Of a stretch of 64,000 nt of DNA, positions 10,961 through 19,782 are shown in pieces. Both the position numbers and the translations under genes were made by a program. Within the stretch, counting starts at the first letter, position 1. Each line of letters opens with the position of its first letter. The notes under the pieces are model-generated. The model saw only the letters and a program-made list of their open reading frames with translations. It ran no database searches and was not told the origin of the DNA. Where the stretch lies: the NCBI RefSeq assembly GCF_018603885.1, contig NZ_JAHGAW010000001.1, forward strand, positions 124,001 through 188,000, written 5' to 3'. Source of the stretch: Sphingobium nicotianae (GTDB lineage Bacteria > Pseudomonadota > Alphaproteobacteria > Sphingomonadales > Sphingomonadaceae).

Positions 10961-11882
10961 AAGCCGCTCCTGCAATAGCGCGCGCCAGCTCGGCGGGGTC
11001 AAAGGGGCGCAGATCGTCGATCTTCTCGCCGACACCGATCGCGTGAATGGGCAATCCGAATTTCTCCGCCGCGGCGACGAGGACGCCGCCGCGCGCGGTG
11101 CCGTCGAGCTTGGTCATGACCAGGCCGGTGACATGCGCGACGTCGCGGAAAATCTCGATCTGGGAAAGCGCGTTCTGGCCGGTCGTGGCATCGAGCACCA
11201 GCACCACGTCATGCGGCGCCGCGGGATTGAGGCGGCCGAGCACGCGGCGAATCTTGGCGAGCTCGTCCATCAGCTCGGTCTTGTTCTGCAGGCGGCCAGC
11301 GGTGTCGACGATGAGGATGTCGATACCCTGCGCTGTCGCCTGCTTGACCGCGTCGAACACGACACCCGCCGCATCGCCGCCTTCCGGCCCGGTGACGATC
11401 GGAATGCCAAGGCGCTCGGCCCAGATCTTGAGCTGGCCGATCGCGGCGGCGCGGAAGGTGTCGCCTGCCGCCAGCATCACGCCATAATCCTGCTCCTGGA
11501 ACAGATGCGCGAGCTTGGCGATGGTGGTGGTCTTGCCGGATCCGTTGACGCCGATGACCAGGATGACCTGCGGGCGCGGGAAAGCCTCGATCTCGATCGG
11601 TTTGGCGACGGGGATCAGAACCTTTTCGATCTCCTCGGCCAGGATCTCGCGCAAATATTCCTCGGTCAGCTCGCGGTTGAAGCGGCCCTCGGCGAGGCGA
11701 TCGCGAATGCGCGCGGCCATGGCCGGGCCGATATCGGTCGAGAACAAAGCTTCCTCGAGCTCGTCGAGCGTTTGCTCGTCAAGCGCGGCCTTGCCGAAAA
11801 GGCCGGAGACGCTCTCGCCGAGCCGGTCGGATGTGCGCTTGAAGCCGCCGAAGAGGCGCTCACGCCAGGAAAGTTCAGCCAT
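10950..11882 (-). CDS. ftsY: FtsY, signal recognition particle receptor GTPase
   Basis: FtsY docks SRP-bound ribosomes at the membrane for co-translational insertion. The 310-residue NG core shows the N domain helical bundle, G1 GVNGSGKTTTIAKL, DTFRAAAIGQL, G3 DTAGRLQNK and G4 TKLDGTARGG. The long acidic A domain of E. coli FtsY is absent, as in many alphaproteobacteria. ATG 11882 lies within the last codons of mtaB (overlap ATGGCTGA), which suggests coupling; an in-frame ATG at 11894 is the alternative. Confidence 0.95.
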   Translation of the reverse strand: MAELSWRERLFGGFKRTSDRLGESVSGLFGKAALDEQTLDELEEALFSTDIGPAMAARIRDRLAEGRFNRELTEEYLREILAEEIEKVLIPVAKPIEIEAFPRPQVILVIGVNGSGKTTTIAKLAHLFQEQDYGVMLAAGDTFRAAAIGQLKIWAERLGIPIVTGPEGGDAAGVVFDAVKQATAQGIDILIVDTAGRLQNKTELMDELAKIRRVLGRLNPAAPHDVVLVLDATTGQNALSQIEIFRDVAHVTGLVMTKLDGTARGGVLVAAAEKFGLPIHAIGVGEKIDDLRPFDPAELARAIAGAAYAR

Positions 11883-13119
11883 GAGTTGGTCCATGCGCGA
11901 TGAGCGCCCTGTCCTCAAGCCCCGTGATTGTCGCGGTGATGATGCGGCCGACCGGTTGCGGGACAGAAAAGCGGATCGGTGCGAAACTTTCATCATGCCC
12001 CGCTAAGCCACTGGTCTCTACGAGGACGCGCTGCTGCGTGCCGATCAAGCCGGTCAGCCAGCGTTGGCGCTCCCCGTCGCAGACCTCCCGCAGGCGCGCG
12101 GCACGCTCGCGGATCAAGGGCTTGTCCAACTGCGGCATCCGCGCGGCGGGCGTGCCCTCGCGGGGCGAATAGGGGAAGATATGGCCATGGACGATCTGGC
12201 AGTCCCGCACCATGGCGAGGCTGTTCTCGAACATGGCGTCATCCTCGGTTGGGAAGCCGGCGATGATGTCGGCGCCGATGGCGATCTCCGGCCGGCGCGC
12301 GTGGAGGCGCTCCGCCAGCGCGATGGCCTGCGCCCGGCTGTGGCGGCGCTTCATGCGCTTGAGGATCATGTCGTCGCCCGCCTGCAGCGAGAGATGGACA
12401 TGCGGCATCAGGCGCGGTTCGCCGGTCATCAGCTCGAACAGCCGGTCGTCGATCTCGATGCCGTCAAGCGAGGAAAGGCGCAGGCGGGGCAGGGCGGGAA
12501 CTTGGGTCAGGATGCGTTCGACGAGCGCGCCAAGACTTGGGCTGCCCGGCAGATCGGGGCCGTAACTGGTGACGTCGACACCGGTGAGGACAATTTCCTG
12601 CACACCCTCGTCAATGAGGCGCTTGATCTGATCGACAATTGCGCCTGCCGGCACCGAACGGCTCGGTCCCCGGCCGTAGGGGATGATGCAGAAGGTACAG
12701 CGATGATCGCAGCCATTCTGCACGACGATGAAGGCGCGGACCCGCTCGGCGAAGGCTGCGAGCATCTGCGGCGCCTGATGCTCGACCGTCATGATGTCCG
12801 CCACGCGGACCCGCTCGCCCGAGAGTTGCGCGCTGAAGGCGGGTTTCTCGCCATTACCGATCACCTGCGCCACTTCCGGCATGGCCGCGAACATGGCTGG
12901 GTCGGTCTGGGCCGCGCAGCCGGTCACGACGATACGCGCGCCGGGCCGGTCACGATGCGCACGGCGAATGGCCTGCCGGGTCTGGCGCACCGCTTCACCC
13001 GTCACGGCGCAGCTATTCACGATGACGACATCGTCGTGCACGCCGAGTTGCTGGCGGATCGCCTCGCTCTCGGCGATGTTGAGCCGACAGCCCAGGGTGA
13101 TGATGTCGGGCCCGATCAT
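11875..13119 (-). CDS. mtaB: MtaB, tRNA t6A37 methylthiotransferase
   Basis: Radical SAM enzyme that adds a methylthio group to N6-threonylcarbamoyladenosine 37 of tRNA. The 414-residue layout is UPF0004 domain (GCRLN, NSCAVT and GCAAQ supply the three auxiliary-cluster cysteines), radical SAM domain with CDHRCTFC, and a C-terminal TRAM-like region. Absence of the MiaB-type N-terminus and the GCRLN motif favour MtaB over MiaB or RimO. Its ATG overlaps the dapF stop as ATGA. Confidence 0.88.
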   Translation of the reverse strand: MIGPDIITLGCRLNIAESEAIRQQLGVHDDVVIVNSCAVTGEAVRQTRQAIRRAHRDRPGARIVVTGCAAQTDPAMFAAMPEVAQVIGNGEKPAFSAQLSGERVRVADIMTVEHQAPQMLAAFAERVRAFIVVQNGCDHRCTFCIIPYGRGPSRSVPAGAIVDQIKRLIDEGVQEIVLTGVDVTSYGPDLPGSPSLGALVERILTQVPALPRLRLSSLDGIEIDDRLFELMTGEPRLMPHVHLSLQAGDDMILKRMKRRHSRAQAIALAERLHARRPEIAIGADIIAGFPTEDDAMFENSLAMVRDCQIVHGHIFPYSPREGTPAARMPQLDKPLIRERAARLREVCDGERQRWLTGLIGTQQRVLVETSGLAGHDESFAPIRFSVPQPVGRIITATITGLEDRALIAHGPTHG

Positions 13120-13925
13120 AACGACAGCTCGGCGAGGTCGATCTGTCCGTCAAAGACATGCGTGGCGGGGCCGGTCATCATGATGTGCGCACCCGGCGCC
13201 CAGTCGATCAGCAGATCGCCGCCCTCGAGGCTGACGCGCACCGGGCCGCTGGCGAGCTTGCGACGGATCGCCGCCACAGCTGTCGCGCAGGCGCCGGTGC
13301 CGCAGGCGCGCGTGAAGCCGACGCCGCGCTCCCAGACCGTGAGTCCGACATGGTTGGTATCCAGCATCTGCGCGAAATTGACGTTCACCCGCGCCGGGAA
13401 AAGCGGGTCGTGCTCGATCAGCGGGCCGAGCTTGGCCATGTCCACCGCCGCGCGGTCGTCGAGAAAGAAGACGATATGCGGATTGCCGACATTGACGGCG
13501 GCAGGCGAGGGGAGGTCGTCCCAGCTGGCCGGCATGGCGAGCGTGTCCATGGCATAGGCGAGCGGAATCTCGTCCCAACCGAAGCGCGGCTCGCCCATGT
13601 CGACGCTGACCAGATCGCCGCTCCGGCCGGCCCGCAGCAGGCCAGCCTTCGTCTCGATGCTCACGTCGCGGCCGACGAACAGCGGCACGCAACGCGTTGC
13701 ATTGCCGCAGGCTTCGACCTCTCCGCCGTCCTGATTGAAGATGCGCATGCCGACGTCCGCGCGATCCGAGGTGCCGATCAGGATGAGCTGGTCGCAGCCG
13801 ATTCCGGTCTTGCGATCGGCGATGGCGCGCGCCAGCGCTTCCGTCATCAGGACGGGTTCGGTGCGAGCATCGATCACGACGAAATCGTTACCCAGGCCGT
13901 GCATCTTGGCGAACTTCAGGCTCAT
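13116..13925 (-). CDS. dapF: DapF, diaminopimelate epimerase
   Basis: Interconverts LL- and meso-diaminopimelate for lysine and peptidoglycan synthesis. The two catalytic cysteines are visible in the paired motifs EACGNATRC and TRACGTGACAT, and the N-terminus FAKMHGLGNDFVVID is diagnostic. ATG 13925 gives the usual N-terminus MSLKFAKMHG; an ATG at 13934 is also in frame and neither has a clear ribosome site. It is the first gene of the minus-strand run to yciB and is divergent from the radical SAM gene. Confidence 0.95.
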   Translation of the reverse strand: MSLKFAKMHGLGNDFVVIDARTEPVLMTEALARAIADRKTGIGCDQLILIGTSDRADVGMRIFNQDGGEVEACGNATRCVPLFVGRDVSIETKAGLLRAGRSGDLVSVDMGEPRFGWDEIPLAYAMDTLAMPASWDDLPSPAAVNVGNPHIVFFLDDRAAVDMAKLGPLIEHDPLFPARVNVNFAQMLDTNHVGLTVWERGVGFTRACGTGACATAVAAIRRKLASGPVRVSLEGGDLLIDWAPGAHIMMTGPATHVFDGQIDLAELSL

Positions 13926-14036
13926 GGCGCGCATTTAGGGATGCAATGGCGGGAAGTCCATTGCTGTGGGCGAAGCGCGCTTCTCGTCGTCCCTGTCCTC
14001 CGTTCGTCGCTTGGGGGCTGGCGATCATTGGGATGA

Positions 14037-14051
14037 GAACATATAAAGAAC
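14037..14051. promoter_or_regulatory. LexA (SOS) box overlapping the promoter of the radical SAM-udgX pair
   Basis: The sequence GAACATATAAAGAAC is an exact GAAC-N7-GAAC direct repeat, the reverse complement of the alphaproteobacterial LexA consensus GTTC-N7-GTTC, with the usual A/T-rich spacer. TATAAA at 14042-14047 inside the spacer could be the -10 element, which would place transcription start at about 14054, the A of the ATG, implying a leaderless mRNA. LexA binding here would block the promoter directly. The consensus is established; its function at this site is inferred. Confidence 0.75.
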
Positions 14052-14053
14052 AA

Positions 14054-15298
14054 ATGACCAAGCCAAGCATGGCCGAGCGGCTCGAAATCCTGGCGGACGC
14101 CGCCAAATATGATGCTTCGTGCGCGTCGTCCGGCACGACCAAGCGCAACGCGCGCGCCGGTGGAGTCGGCTCCACCGAGGGCATGGGCATCTGCCACAGC
14201 TATGCGCCGGACGGACGCTGTATCTCGCTGCTCAAGATATTGCTGACCAACCACTGTGTCTTTGACTGTCACTATTGCATCAATCGCAAGAGCTCGAACG
14301 TGCGCCGGGCGCGCTTCACGCCGCAGGAAGTCGCGGATCTCACCATCACCTTCTATCGGCGCAATTATATCGAGGGTCTGTTCCTCTCTTCCGGCATCGT
14401 GAAGTCTGCCGATCACACGATGGAGCAGATCATCGAGACAGCCCGTATCCTGCGCGAGGAGCATGACTTTCGCGGCTATATCCACCTCAAGATGATCCCG
14501 GAGGCGGACGCGGAGCTTGTGGCGCGAGCGGGCTTCTTCGCGGATCGCGTCTCGATCAATGTCGAGCTGCCGACCCGGGCGGGCCTGACGCGTCTCGCGC
14601 CAGACAAATCAGCACCGCAGATCGAAGGCGCGATGGGCGGTCTCAGGACGGCCATTCTCGATCATCAGGACGCGCGATCGCGCTATCGCTCCGCGCCCGA
14701 GTTCGCACCGGCAGGCCAGTCGACCCAGATGATCGTCGGCGCAGATGGCGCGTCCGATGCGGATATCGTGGGCAGAGCGAGTGGTCTCTACGACCGTTTC
14801 GGGCTGCGGCGCGTCTATTATTCGGCGTTCAGTCCAATCCCCGATGCAAGCGCGGTCCTGCCGCTCAAGCGACCGCCGTTGATCCGCGAGCATCGCCTTT
14901 ACCAGTCCGACTGGCTGATGCGATTCTACGGCTATACGCCGGCGGAGGTGCAGCAGGCCACGGACGCGCAGGGCATGCTGCCGCTCGACATCGATCCCAA
15001 GCTCGCCTGGGCGCTGGCCTTCCGCGACAAATTCCCGCTCGATGTCAATCGCGCCTCGCGTGAGATGCTGTTGCGCGTGCCGGGGCTGGGCGTCCGTTCG
15101 GTCGATGCCATCCTGGCCTCGCGACGGCATCGCCGCATCCGGCTCGCCGATCTCGCCAAGCTGGCGGTGTCGCTGGCCAAGATCCGGCCGTTTATTGTCA
15201 CTGCCGACTGGCGCCCGACGAGCCTCCTCGATCGCGATGACCTTCGCCGGATCGTCGGCCCGCGCCCGAGCGAGCAGCTGGAGTTGTTCGCGCCATGA
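14054..15298 (+). CDS. Putative DNA modification/repair radical SAM protein (UdgX partner)
   Basis: A 414-residue radical SAM protein of the family always found beside DUF4130-UdgX genes (database name: putative DNA modification/repair radical SAM protein). The cluster motif CVFDCHYC puts cysteines at residues 68, 72 and 75. The N-terminus has another Cys-containing segment (YDASCASSG), and the C-terminus has a helix-hairpin-helix-like part (VNRASREMLLRVPGLGVRSVDAILASR), suited to DNA binding. Its reaction is unknown; a distant analogy is SplB-type direct reversal. I chose ATG 14054 because the LexA box lies just upstream and the longer frames from 13946 or 14033 would run through it. The stop overlaps the next start as ATGA. 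Confidence 0.85.
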   Translation: MTKPSMAERLEILADAAKYDASCASSGTTKRNARAGGVGSTEGMGICHSYAPDGRCISLLKILLTNHCVFDCHYCINRKSSNVRRARFTPQEVADLTITFYRRNYIEGLFLSSGIVKSADHTMEQIIETARILREEHDFRGYIHLKMIPEADAELVARAGFFADRVSINVELPTRAGLTRLAPDKSAPQIEGAMGGLRTAILDHQDARSRYRSAPEFAPAGQSTQMIVGADGASDADIVGRASGLYDRFGLRRVYYSAFSPIPDASAVLPLKRPPLIREHRLYQSDWLMRFYGYTPAEVQQATDAQGMLPLDIDPKLAWALAFRDKFPLDVNRASREMLLRVPGLGVRSVDAILASRRHRRIRLADLAKLAVSLAKIRPFIVTADWRPTSLLDRDDLRRIVGPRPSEQLELFAP

Positions 15299-16734
15299 GG
15301 GAGACGGTCTTCTTCACCACCTCCGACCATGTCGTGGCTCTGGACGCCCCCGACGATTTCGAAGCCTGGCGAGGTCACGCGCGCGCATTGCTTGTCGCCG
15401 GCATCGAACCCGATCGACTCGTCTGGCTGGAGCCCGGCGCGGCAGAGGCAGACCTGTTCCGCTCTCCCGGCACGTCGCCGGTGTCGCGCTCGAAGCGCGG
15501 CTTTGCCCAGCCCAAGGCGCCGCGCGATTTTCTCGACCTGGCCTCCCAGGCTATCCTGCATCGCGACCCTGGCCGTTTCGACCTGCTCTATGGGTTGCTC
15601 TGGCGACTGCAGGGCAATGGGCGGCTGCTGGAGGACAAGGCCGACCCGCAGGTGCGCCGCGTCGACGATTTGACGCGCGCCGTACGCAGAGACATGCACA
15701 AGATGCGCGCGTTTCTGCGCTTCCGCGAGGTACGCGGGGACGATGGTGACAGTCACTATGTCGCCTGGTTCGAACCCGATCATCATATCCTGCGCGCCAG
15801 TGCCGCTTTTTTCGTCGATCGTTTTGCCGATATGCACTGGTCGATCCTGACGCCGGACGGCTCCTTGCACTGGGACAAGGAGATGCTGCGCGAAGGGCCG
15901 CCCGCGCAGCGCTCCGATGCGCCGCCAGGAGATCCGATCGAAGAGCTGTGGCGCAGCTATTATGCATCGATTTTCAACCCCGCCCGTTTGAAGGTCGGCG
16001 CGATGCTCAAGGAGATGCCGCGCAAATATTGGAAGAACATGCCCGAGACGGCGCTGATTCCCGCGCTCGTCGCGGGTGCGCAGGCACGGGAGGCGACGAT
16101 GGTCGAGGCGGGACGCGATCTGTTCGAGGAAGCTGACGCACCGGATAGTCTCGACGCGATCGCGCAGGCAATCCAGCACTGCCGACGCTGCCCGATCGGC
16201 TGCAACGGCACGCGGGCTGTTGCGGGCGAGGGGCCGAAGAAGGCGCGCCTGATGATTGTCGGCGAGCAGCCGGGCGACGTCGAGGAAGAGCAGGGGCGGC
16301 CATTCGTCGGTCCCGCCGGGCAACTGCTGATGGCGCATCTCGAAGCCGCCGGCATCGATCGCAAGGTGACCTATGTCACCAATGCGGTGAAGCATTTCAA
16401 ATATCTGTCGCGTGGCAAGCGTCGCCTGCACCAGACGCCGACCGCGAAGGAAATCGACATTTGCCGCTGGTGGATCGACAATGAGCGACGCATCGTCAAG
16501 CCGCGCCTGATCCTGGCGCTCGGCGCCAGCGCTGCGCGCGGACTGCTGCACAAGACGATCAGGATTCAGCAGGAGCGCGGTCGCCCGATGATGCTGGAGG
16601 ACGGCGGCGAGCTCTGGGTGACGGCGCACCCCTCCTATCTGCTGCGCCTGCGCGATGAAGGGCGCGCGACCGAGGAGAAGCGCTTCCGCGACGACCTGAA
16701 GGCCGTCGCCAAGCGCCTCACCTCATTGGCATGA
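15295..16734 (+). CDS. DUF4130-UdgX fusion, uracil-DNA binding/glycosylase-family protein
   Basis: A 479-residue fusion. Residues 1 to about 260 form the DUF4130 domain found next to radical SAM partners; residues about 275-479 form a family-4-like uracil-DNA glycosylase of the UdgX type. Motif 1 is [12 protein letters not shown] at about 323, and the UdgX-specific loop GKRRLHQTP places His at residue 379; in characterised UdgX this His bonds covalently to the abasic sugar after uracil release. The later [10 protein letters not shown] is the usual motif 2. CRRCPIGC near residue 298 supplies Fe-S cluster cysteines. Translation is coupled to the radical SAM gene, and both would be induced by DNA damage through the upstream LexA box. 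Confidence 0.88.
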   Translation: MRETVFFTTSDHVVALDAPDDFEAWRGHARALLVAGIEPDRLVWLEPGAAEADLFRSPGTSPVSRSKRGFAQPKAPRDFLDLASQAILHRDPGRFDLLYGLLWRLQGNGRLLEDKADPQVRRVDDLTRAVRRDMHKMRAFLRFREVRGDDGDSHYVAWFEPDHHILRASAAFFVDRFADMHWSILTPDGSLHWDKEMLREGPPAQRSDAPPGDPIEELWRSYYASIFNPARLKVGAMLKEMPRKYWKNMPETALIPALVAGAQAREATMVEAGRDLFEEADAPDSLDAIAQAIQHCRRCPIGCNGTRAVAGEGPKKARLMIVGEQPGDVEEEQGRPFVGPAGQLLMAHLEAAGIDRKVTYVTNAVKHFKYLSRGKRRLHQTPTAKEIDICRWWIDNERRIVKPRLILALGASAARGLLHKTIRIQQERGRPMMLEDGGELWVTAHPSYLLRLRDEGRATEEKRFRDDLKAVAKRLTSLA

Positions 16735-16742
16735 AGAAGAAA

Positions 16743-16819
16743 TGGTCGGGGAAAGAGGATTCGAACCTCCGGCCCCTGCCTCCCGAAGACAGTGCTCTAC
16801 CAGGCTGAGCTATTCCCCG
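16743..16819 (-). tRNA. tRNA-Pro (anticodon CGG)
   Basis: A 77-base cloverleaf on the minus strand with acceptor CGGGGAA/TTCCCCG, discriminator A and encoded CCA. The anticodon stem CTGTC/GGCAG holds loop TTCGGGA, so the anticodon is CGG, reading CCG. The T loop TTCGAAT is canonical. Confidence 0.96.
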
Positions 16820-16861
16820 ACCGGGGCCGGCACATTGCTGCGCCGGCAAGACAGGCGACGC

Positions 16862-16890
16862 CCTATAGTGACGGGTTCCGCCGCTGGCAA
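16862..16890 (-). promoter_or_regulatory. Promoter of tRNA-Pro
   Basis: On the minus strand, TTGCCA (16885-16890) and TATAGG (16862-16867) are separated by exactly 17 bases. Transcription would start near 16855, about 36 bases before the tRNA 5' end. Confidence 0.6.
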
Positions 16891-16931
16891 GCGCTGCATC
16901 GGCTTATTTGCGTTCTGCTTCGGAAAGTCCC

Positions 16932-17381
16932 TCAAATCAGCCCTTCGCCACGGAAACTGAAGCGCGCCTGCGCTCCCACGATGACATGATCGTGCAACTG
17001 CATGCCGAACAGTCGCAGCAGGCCGGCGACAGCGCGGGTCGCCGCAATGTCGGCTTCGCTCGGCTCCGCCCGACCTGACGGGTGGCTGTGATGCAGTATG
17101 ACCGTCCGGCAGGGACAGGCCAGCAGGCGCGGCACGAGATGAGCCAGGTCGATCGCCAGCGAGTGATGATCGCCGATCAGCGTGATCCGCTCAATCAGGA
17201 GGCCCTGCGCATCGTAAAGATCGACTGCGCCCAGCTCGCAATTCGCCTGGAACGGCACGCGACCTGTGTCTGCGCTCGGCAGTGTCTCTTCCGCTACGGA
17301 ACGGGCGCAAAAATGGTTCGGGCGCGACATCGGGCAAATCTGAAGGGAGATAGCCCCGGGAGGCAGTTCATACCGGTCCAT
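16932..17381 (-). CDS. RadC-type JAB/MPN domain protein
   Basis: A 149-residue protein with the metal-binding JAMM signature HHSHPSGRAEPSEAD, the version typical of RadC (UPF0758). It lacks the N-terminal helix-hairpin-helix domain of full RadC, so it is a lone JAB domain. Such proteins are annotated as DNA repair or anti-restriction factors, but no activity has been firmly shown. The start is uncertain: no ribosome site precedes 17381, and the first 20 residues do not look conserved; the ATG at residue 18 is an alternative. Confidence 0.7.
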   Translation of the reverse strand: MDRYELPPGAISLQICPMSRPNHFCARSVAEETLPSADTGRVPFQANCELGAVDLYDAQGLLIERITLIGDHHSLAIDLAHLVPRLLACPCRTVILHHSHPSGRAEPSEADIAATRAVAGLLRLFGMQLHDHVIVGAQARFSFRGEGLI

Positions 17382-17548
17382 TTCCGATTGCCAAAGGCGG
17401 CCTCGCGGTCAAATCGGCTGAAACACGGCAGTGAATCCATCCGATTCGGAGATGGTTGCCTCATGCGAAACCAAGTCGATCGGCAAGTTGGCTTGCGGAG
17501 CCCCGTTGTTACTGGCGTTGAGGGGAGGGGCTCGCTAAGACTTGCCTC

Positions 17549-18529
17549 ATGCCCATGCCAGCGCGCCTCGCCCTGCCGAACCACATCGACGGCGACGGTG
17601 TGCACTATGAGCAGCAATATCTTGACCTGATGCATCACGTCTGGACGCAGGGTCATGAGCGGATTGATCGCACCGGTGTCGGCACGCGCTCGATCCTGGG
17701 CGCGACGATGCGATTCTCGCTCGCGGACGATGCCGTGCCCCTGCTGACCACCAAGCGCGTGTTCTGGAAGGTCGCGGCGCGCGAGATGCTCTGGTTCCTG
17801 TCGGGCGAGACCAATATCCGTCCGCTGGTGGCGCAGGGCGTTCATATCTGGACGGACTGGCCGCTCGACCGCTTTCGCCGCGAGACCGGCGAGGCGGTGT
17901 CGATGGACGATTTCGAAGCGCGGATTCTCGCCGACGAGGCCTTTGCGCTTCAATGGGGAGATCTTGGCCCGGTTTATGGCAAGCAGTGGGTGAACTGGGA
18001 TCGATATGATCCCGCGCCGGAGGTGGGCGAGGGCCTGTATCGCCGGGCCGCGCAAGGGCATAATCAGATCGCCGCGCTGGTCGCGGCCATCCGCACCAAT
18101 CCGGGGTCGCGCCGTCTGCTCTTCACCGGCTGGAATGTCGACCAGCTCGACCGCATGGCCTTGCCGCCGTGCCACATGACCTATCAGTTCCATGTCGCGG
18201 ACGGGCGACTCAGCGGCCTGCTGTTCCAGCGCAGCTGCGACCTCGGTATCGGCTTCCCGTTCAACATCTTCGGCCTCGCGCTGCTGACGCGGATGCTGGC
18301 GCTGCAGTGCGATCTGGAGCCCGGCGAGATCGTCTGGCAGGGCGGAGACGTCCATCTCTATCTCAACCATGGCGATCTGGTGGCGGAACAGCTTTCGCGC
18401 TCGCCGGCCGGTGCGCCCAAGCTGCGCATCCTGCGCCGGCCGGAGACGATCTTCGATCATCGCATCGAGGATTTCCTGGTCGAGGATTATCAACCGCAGC
18501 GCGGTATCGCCGCGCCGATCGCGGTGTGA
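17549..18529 (+). CDS. thyA: ThyA, thymidylate synthase
   Basis: Makes dTMP from dUMP with methylene-tetrahydrofolate. The nucleophile is the Cys in MALPPCHMTYQFHV; substrate-binding motifs QRSCDLGIGFPFNI and GGDVHLYLNH are present. At 326 residues it is longer than the 264-residue E. coli enzyme; the extra 50 or so residues lie around 105-165 and match the insert known from Lactobacillus casei-type enzymes. A second in-frame ATG at 17555 is possible. The following membrane protein starts 11 bases after the stop. Confidence 0.95.
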   Translation: MPMPARLALPNHIDGDGVHYEQQYLDLMHHVWTQGHERIDRTGVGTRSILGATMRFSLADDAVPLLTTKRVFWKVAAREMLWFLSGETNIRPLVAQGVHIWTDWPLDRFRRETGEAVSMDDFEARILADEAFALQWGDLGPVYGKQWVNWDRYDPAPEVGEGLYRRAAQGHNQIAALVAAIRTNPGSRRLLFTGWNVDQLDRMALPPCHMTYQFHVADGRLSGLLFQRSCDLGIGFPFNIFGLALLTRMLALQCDLEPGEIVWQGGDVHLYLNHGDLVAEQLSRSPAGAPKLRILRRPETIFDHRIEDFLVEDYQPQRGIAAPIAV

Positions 18530-18540
18530 GGCAGGCCGGC

Positions 18541-19722
18541 ATGTCGTTGCGGGACCTTTATCATACCGATCGGGAGAGCAAGCCCAGCGAGCAGGCAGCG
18601 TTCAATCGCGACGCGTGGGAGCGCAATCGCCTCGCTGCGTCGATCGCCTTGTTCGGTGGTGCCGGATTCGTGCTGGCCTTGCCGTTCGCGCTGCGCGCCG
18701 GTGCGGAATTTTTTCTGCCGCTGACCGCCGCGCTGGTGATCGCGATCTGCCTGGTACCCTTCCTCGAATGGCTGGAGCGGCGGCGCATTCCCTCGCCGCT
18801 GGCGGCCCTGATCGCGCTCGCCTCCTTTCTGTTTGTCGCCAACACCGCGCTGGTGCTGATCGTCGTGCCGGCGACGGACTGGATCACGCTGCTTCCCGAG
18901 CGGATCAGCCAGATCAAGATCACGCTGGCGCCCGTCATCGACCTCTACACCCAGGCGCAAGGCTTCATCGACGGCCTGCTGCGCATGGTCACCGAGACGA
19001 AGAGTCTGGGCAACGAGGGGGGTGATTTCGCGAGGCCCGGATCGATCCTGCAGATGCTGACCAGTTCAGCGCCGAGCGTGGTGATCAACGTGGTGTTCGG
19101 CTTGCTGGTGATCTTCTTCTTCCTGTCCGGATGGACGCGTCTGCGGCGGCGCACGATTCGCGGTCGCGGCAGCTTCACCGGCGCGCTCACGATCGCGCGG
19201 GTCATCCAGAACGTCGTGGATGCGACCTCGCGCTACGTCCTCACCATCACGCTCATCAATCTCCTGCTCGGCCTCACCATCGCGGTGATGCTCAGCCTGA
19301 TGGGCATGCCGACTCCCTTCATGTGGGGCGGGTTCGTCGCCCTGCTCAATTTCATTCCCTATTTCGGGCCGATCGTCGCGGCGATCCTGCTGGGCCTAGG
19401 CGGGCTCATGACCTTCACGACGGTGGGCTGGGCCATGCTGCCGTCGATCATCATGATCTGCTTCCATCTCGTCGAGGCGAACATCATCACCCCGCTGGTG
19501 CTGGGCGAGCGGCTCAAGATGAGTCCGCTGATGATTCTCGTGTCGCTGGCCTTCTGGACCTGGGTCTGGGGCACGGCCGGCGCCTTGCTCGCGGTGCCGC
19601 TGCTGATCATCATCCAGACCGTGCTGGCGGCCGCCGGAAAGCCGGACATTGCCGGCTTCCTGTTCGAGGCGGGGACGCTCACCAGCACGCTGCATGATCC
19701 GCCGCAGGATTATGACAATTGA
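18541..19722 (+). CDS. AI-2E (PerM/YdiK) family transporter
   Basis: A 393-residue membrane protein with about seven helices: a pair near residues 35-75, a third near 95-115, a loop, and a C-terminal set with the family signatures LLNFIPYFGPIVAAILLGLGGL and ITPLVLGERLKMSPLMILVSLAFW. The family exports or exchanges small molecules or ions; the autoinducer-2 label comes from one E. coli member and should not be taken as the substrate. The start at 18541 is 11 bases after thyA, so the two are probably cotranscribed. Confidence 0.85.
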   Translation: MSLRDLYHTDRESKPSEQAAFNRDAWERNRLAASIALFGGAGFVLALPFALRAGAEFFLPLTAALVIAICLVPFLEWLERRRIPSPLAALIALASFLFVANTALVLIVVPATDWITLLPERISQIKITLAPVIDLYTQAQGFIDGLLRMVTETKSLGNEGGDFARPGSILQMLTSSAPSVVINVVFGLLVIFFFLSGWTRLRRRTIRGRGSFTGALTIARVIQNVVDATSRYVLTITLINLLLGLTIAVMLSLMGMPTPFMWGGFVALLNFIPYFGPIVAAILLGLGGLMTFTTVGWAMLPSIIMICFHLVEANIITPLVLGERLKMSPLMILVSLAFWTWVWGTAGALLAVPLLIIIQTVLAAAGKPDIAGFLFEAGTLTSTLHDPPQDYDN

Positions 19723-19736
19723 AGGTACGAAGCGTG

Positions 19737-19763
19737 TTGACAGCACCGGCGCCCTCTTATACC
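19737..19763 (+). promoter_or_regulatory. Candidate promoter of tRNA-Asp
   Basis: A perfect -35 TTGACA (19737-19742) is followed after 15 bases by TATACC (19758-19763). The short spacer lowers confidence, but the position, about 20 bases before the tRNA, fits. Confidence 0.45.
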
Positions 19764-19782
19764 TGCGCCCCCCTAGCCAAGC

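Noticed and set aside
13946-14053. Longer start for the radical SAM gene
   Set aside because: It would include the LexA box and promoter-like TATAAA; the shorter form has the expected family length.
17498-17533. GAGCCCC/GGGGCTC inverted repeat before thyA
   Set aside because: Seven-base stem with a 22-base loop and no T run; too weak to call an attenuator.
18169-18540. Upstream extension of the AI-2E family gene
   Set aside because: It lies within thyA in another frame; ATG 18541 gives a normal N-terminus.
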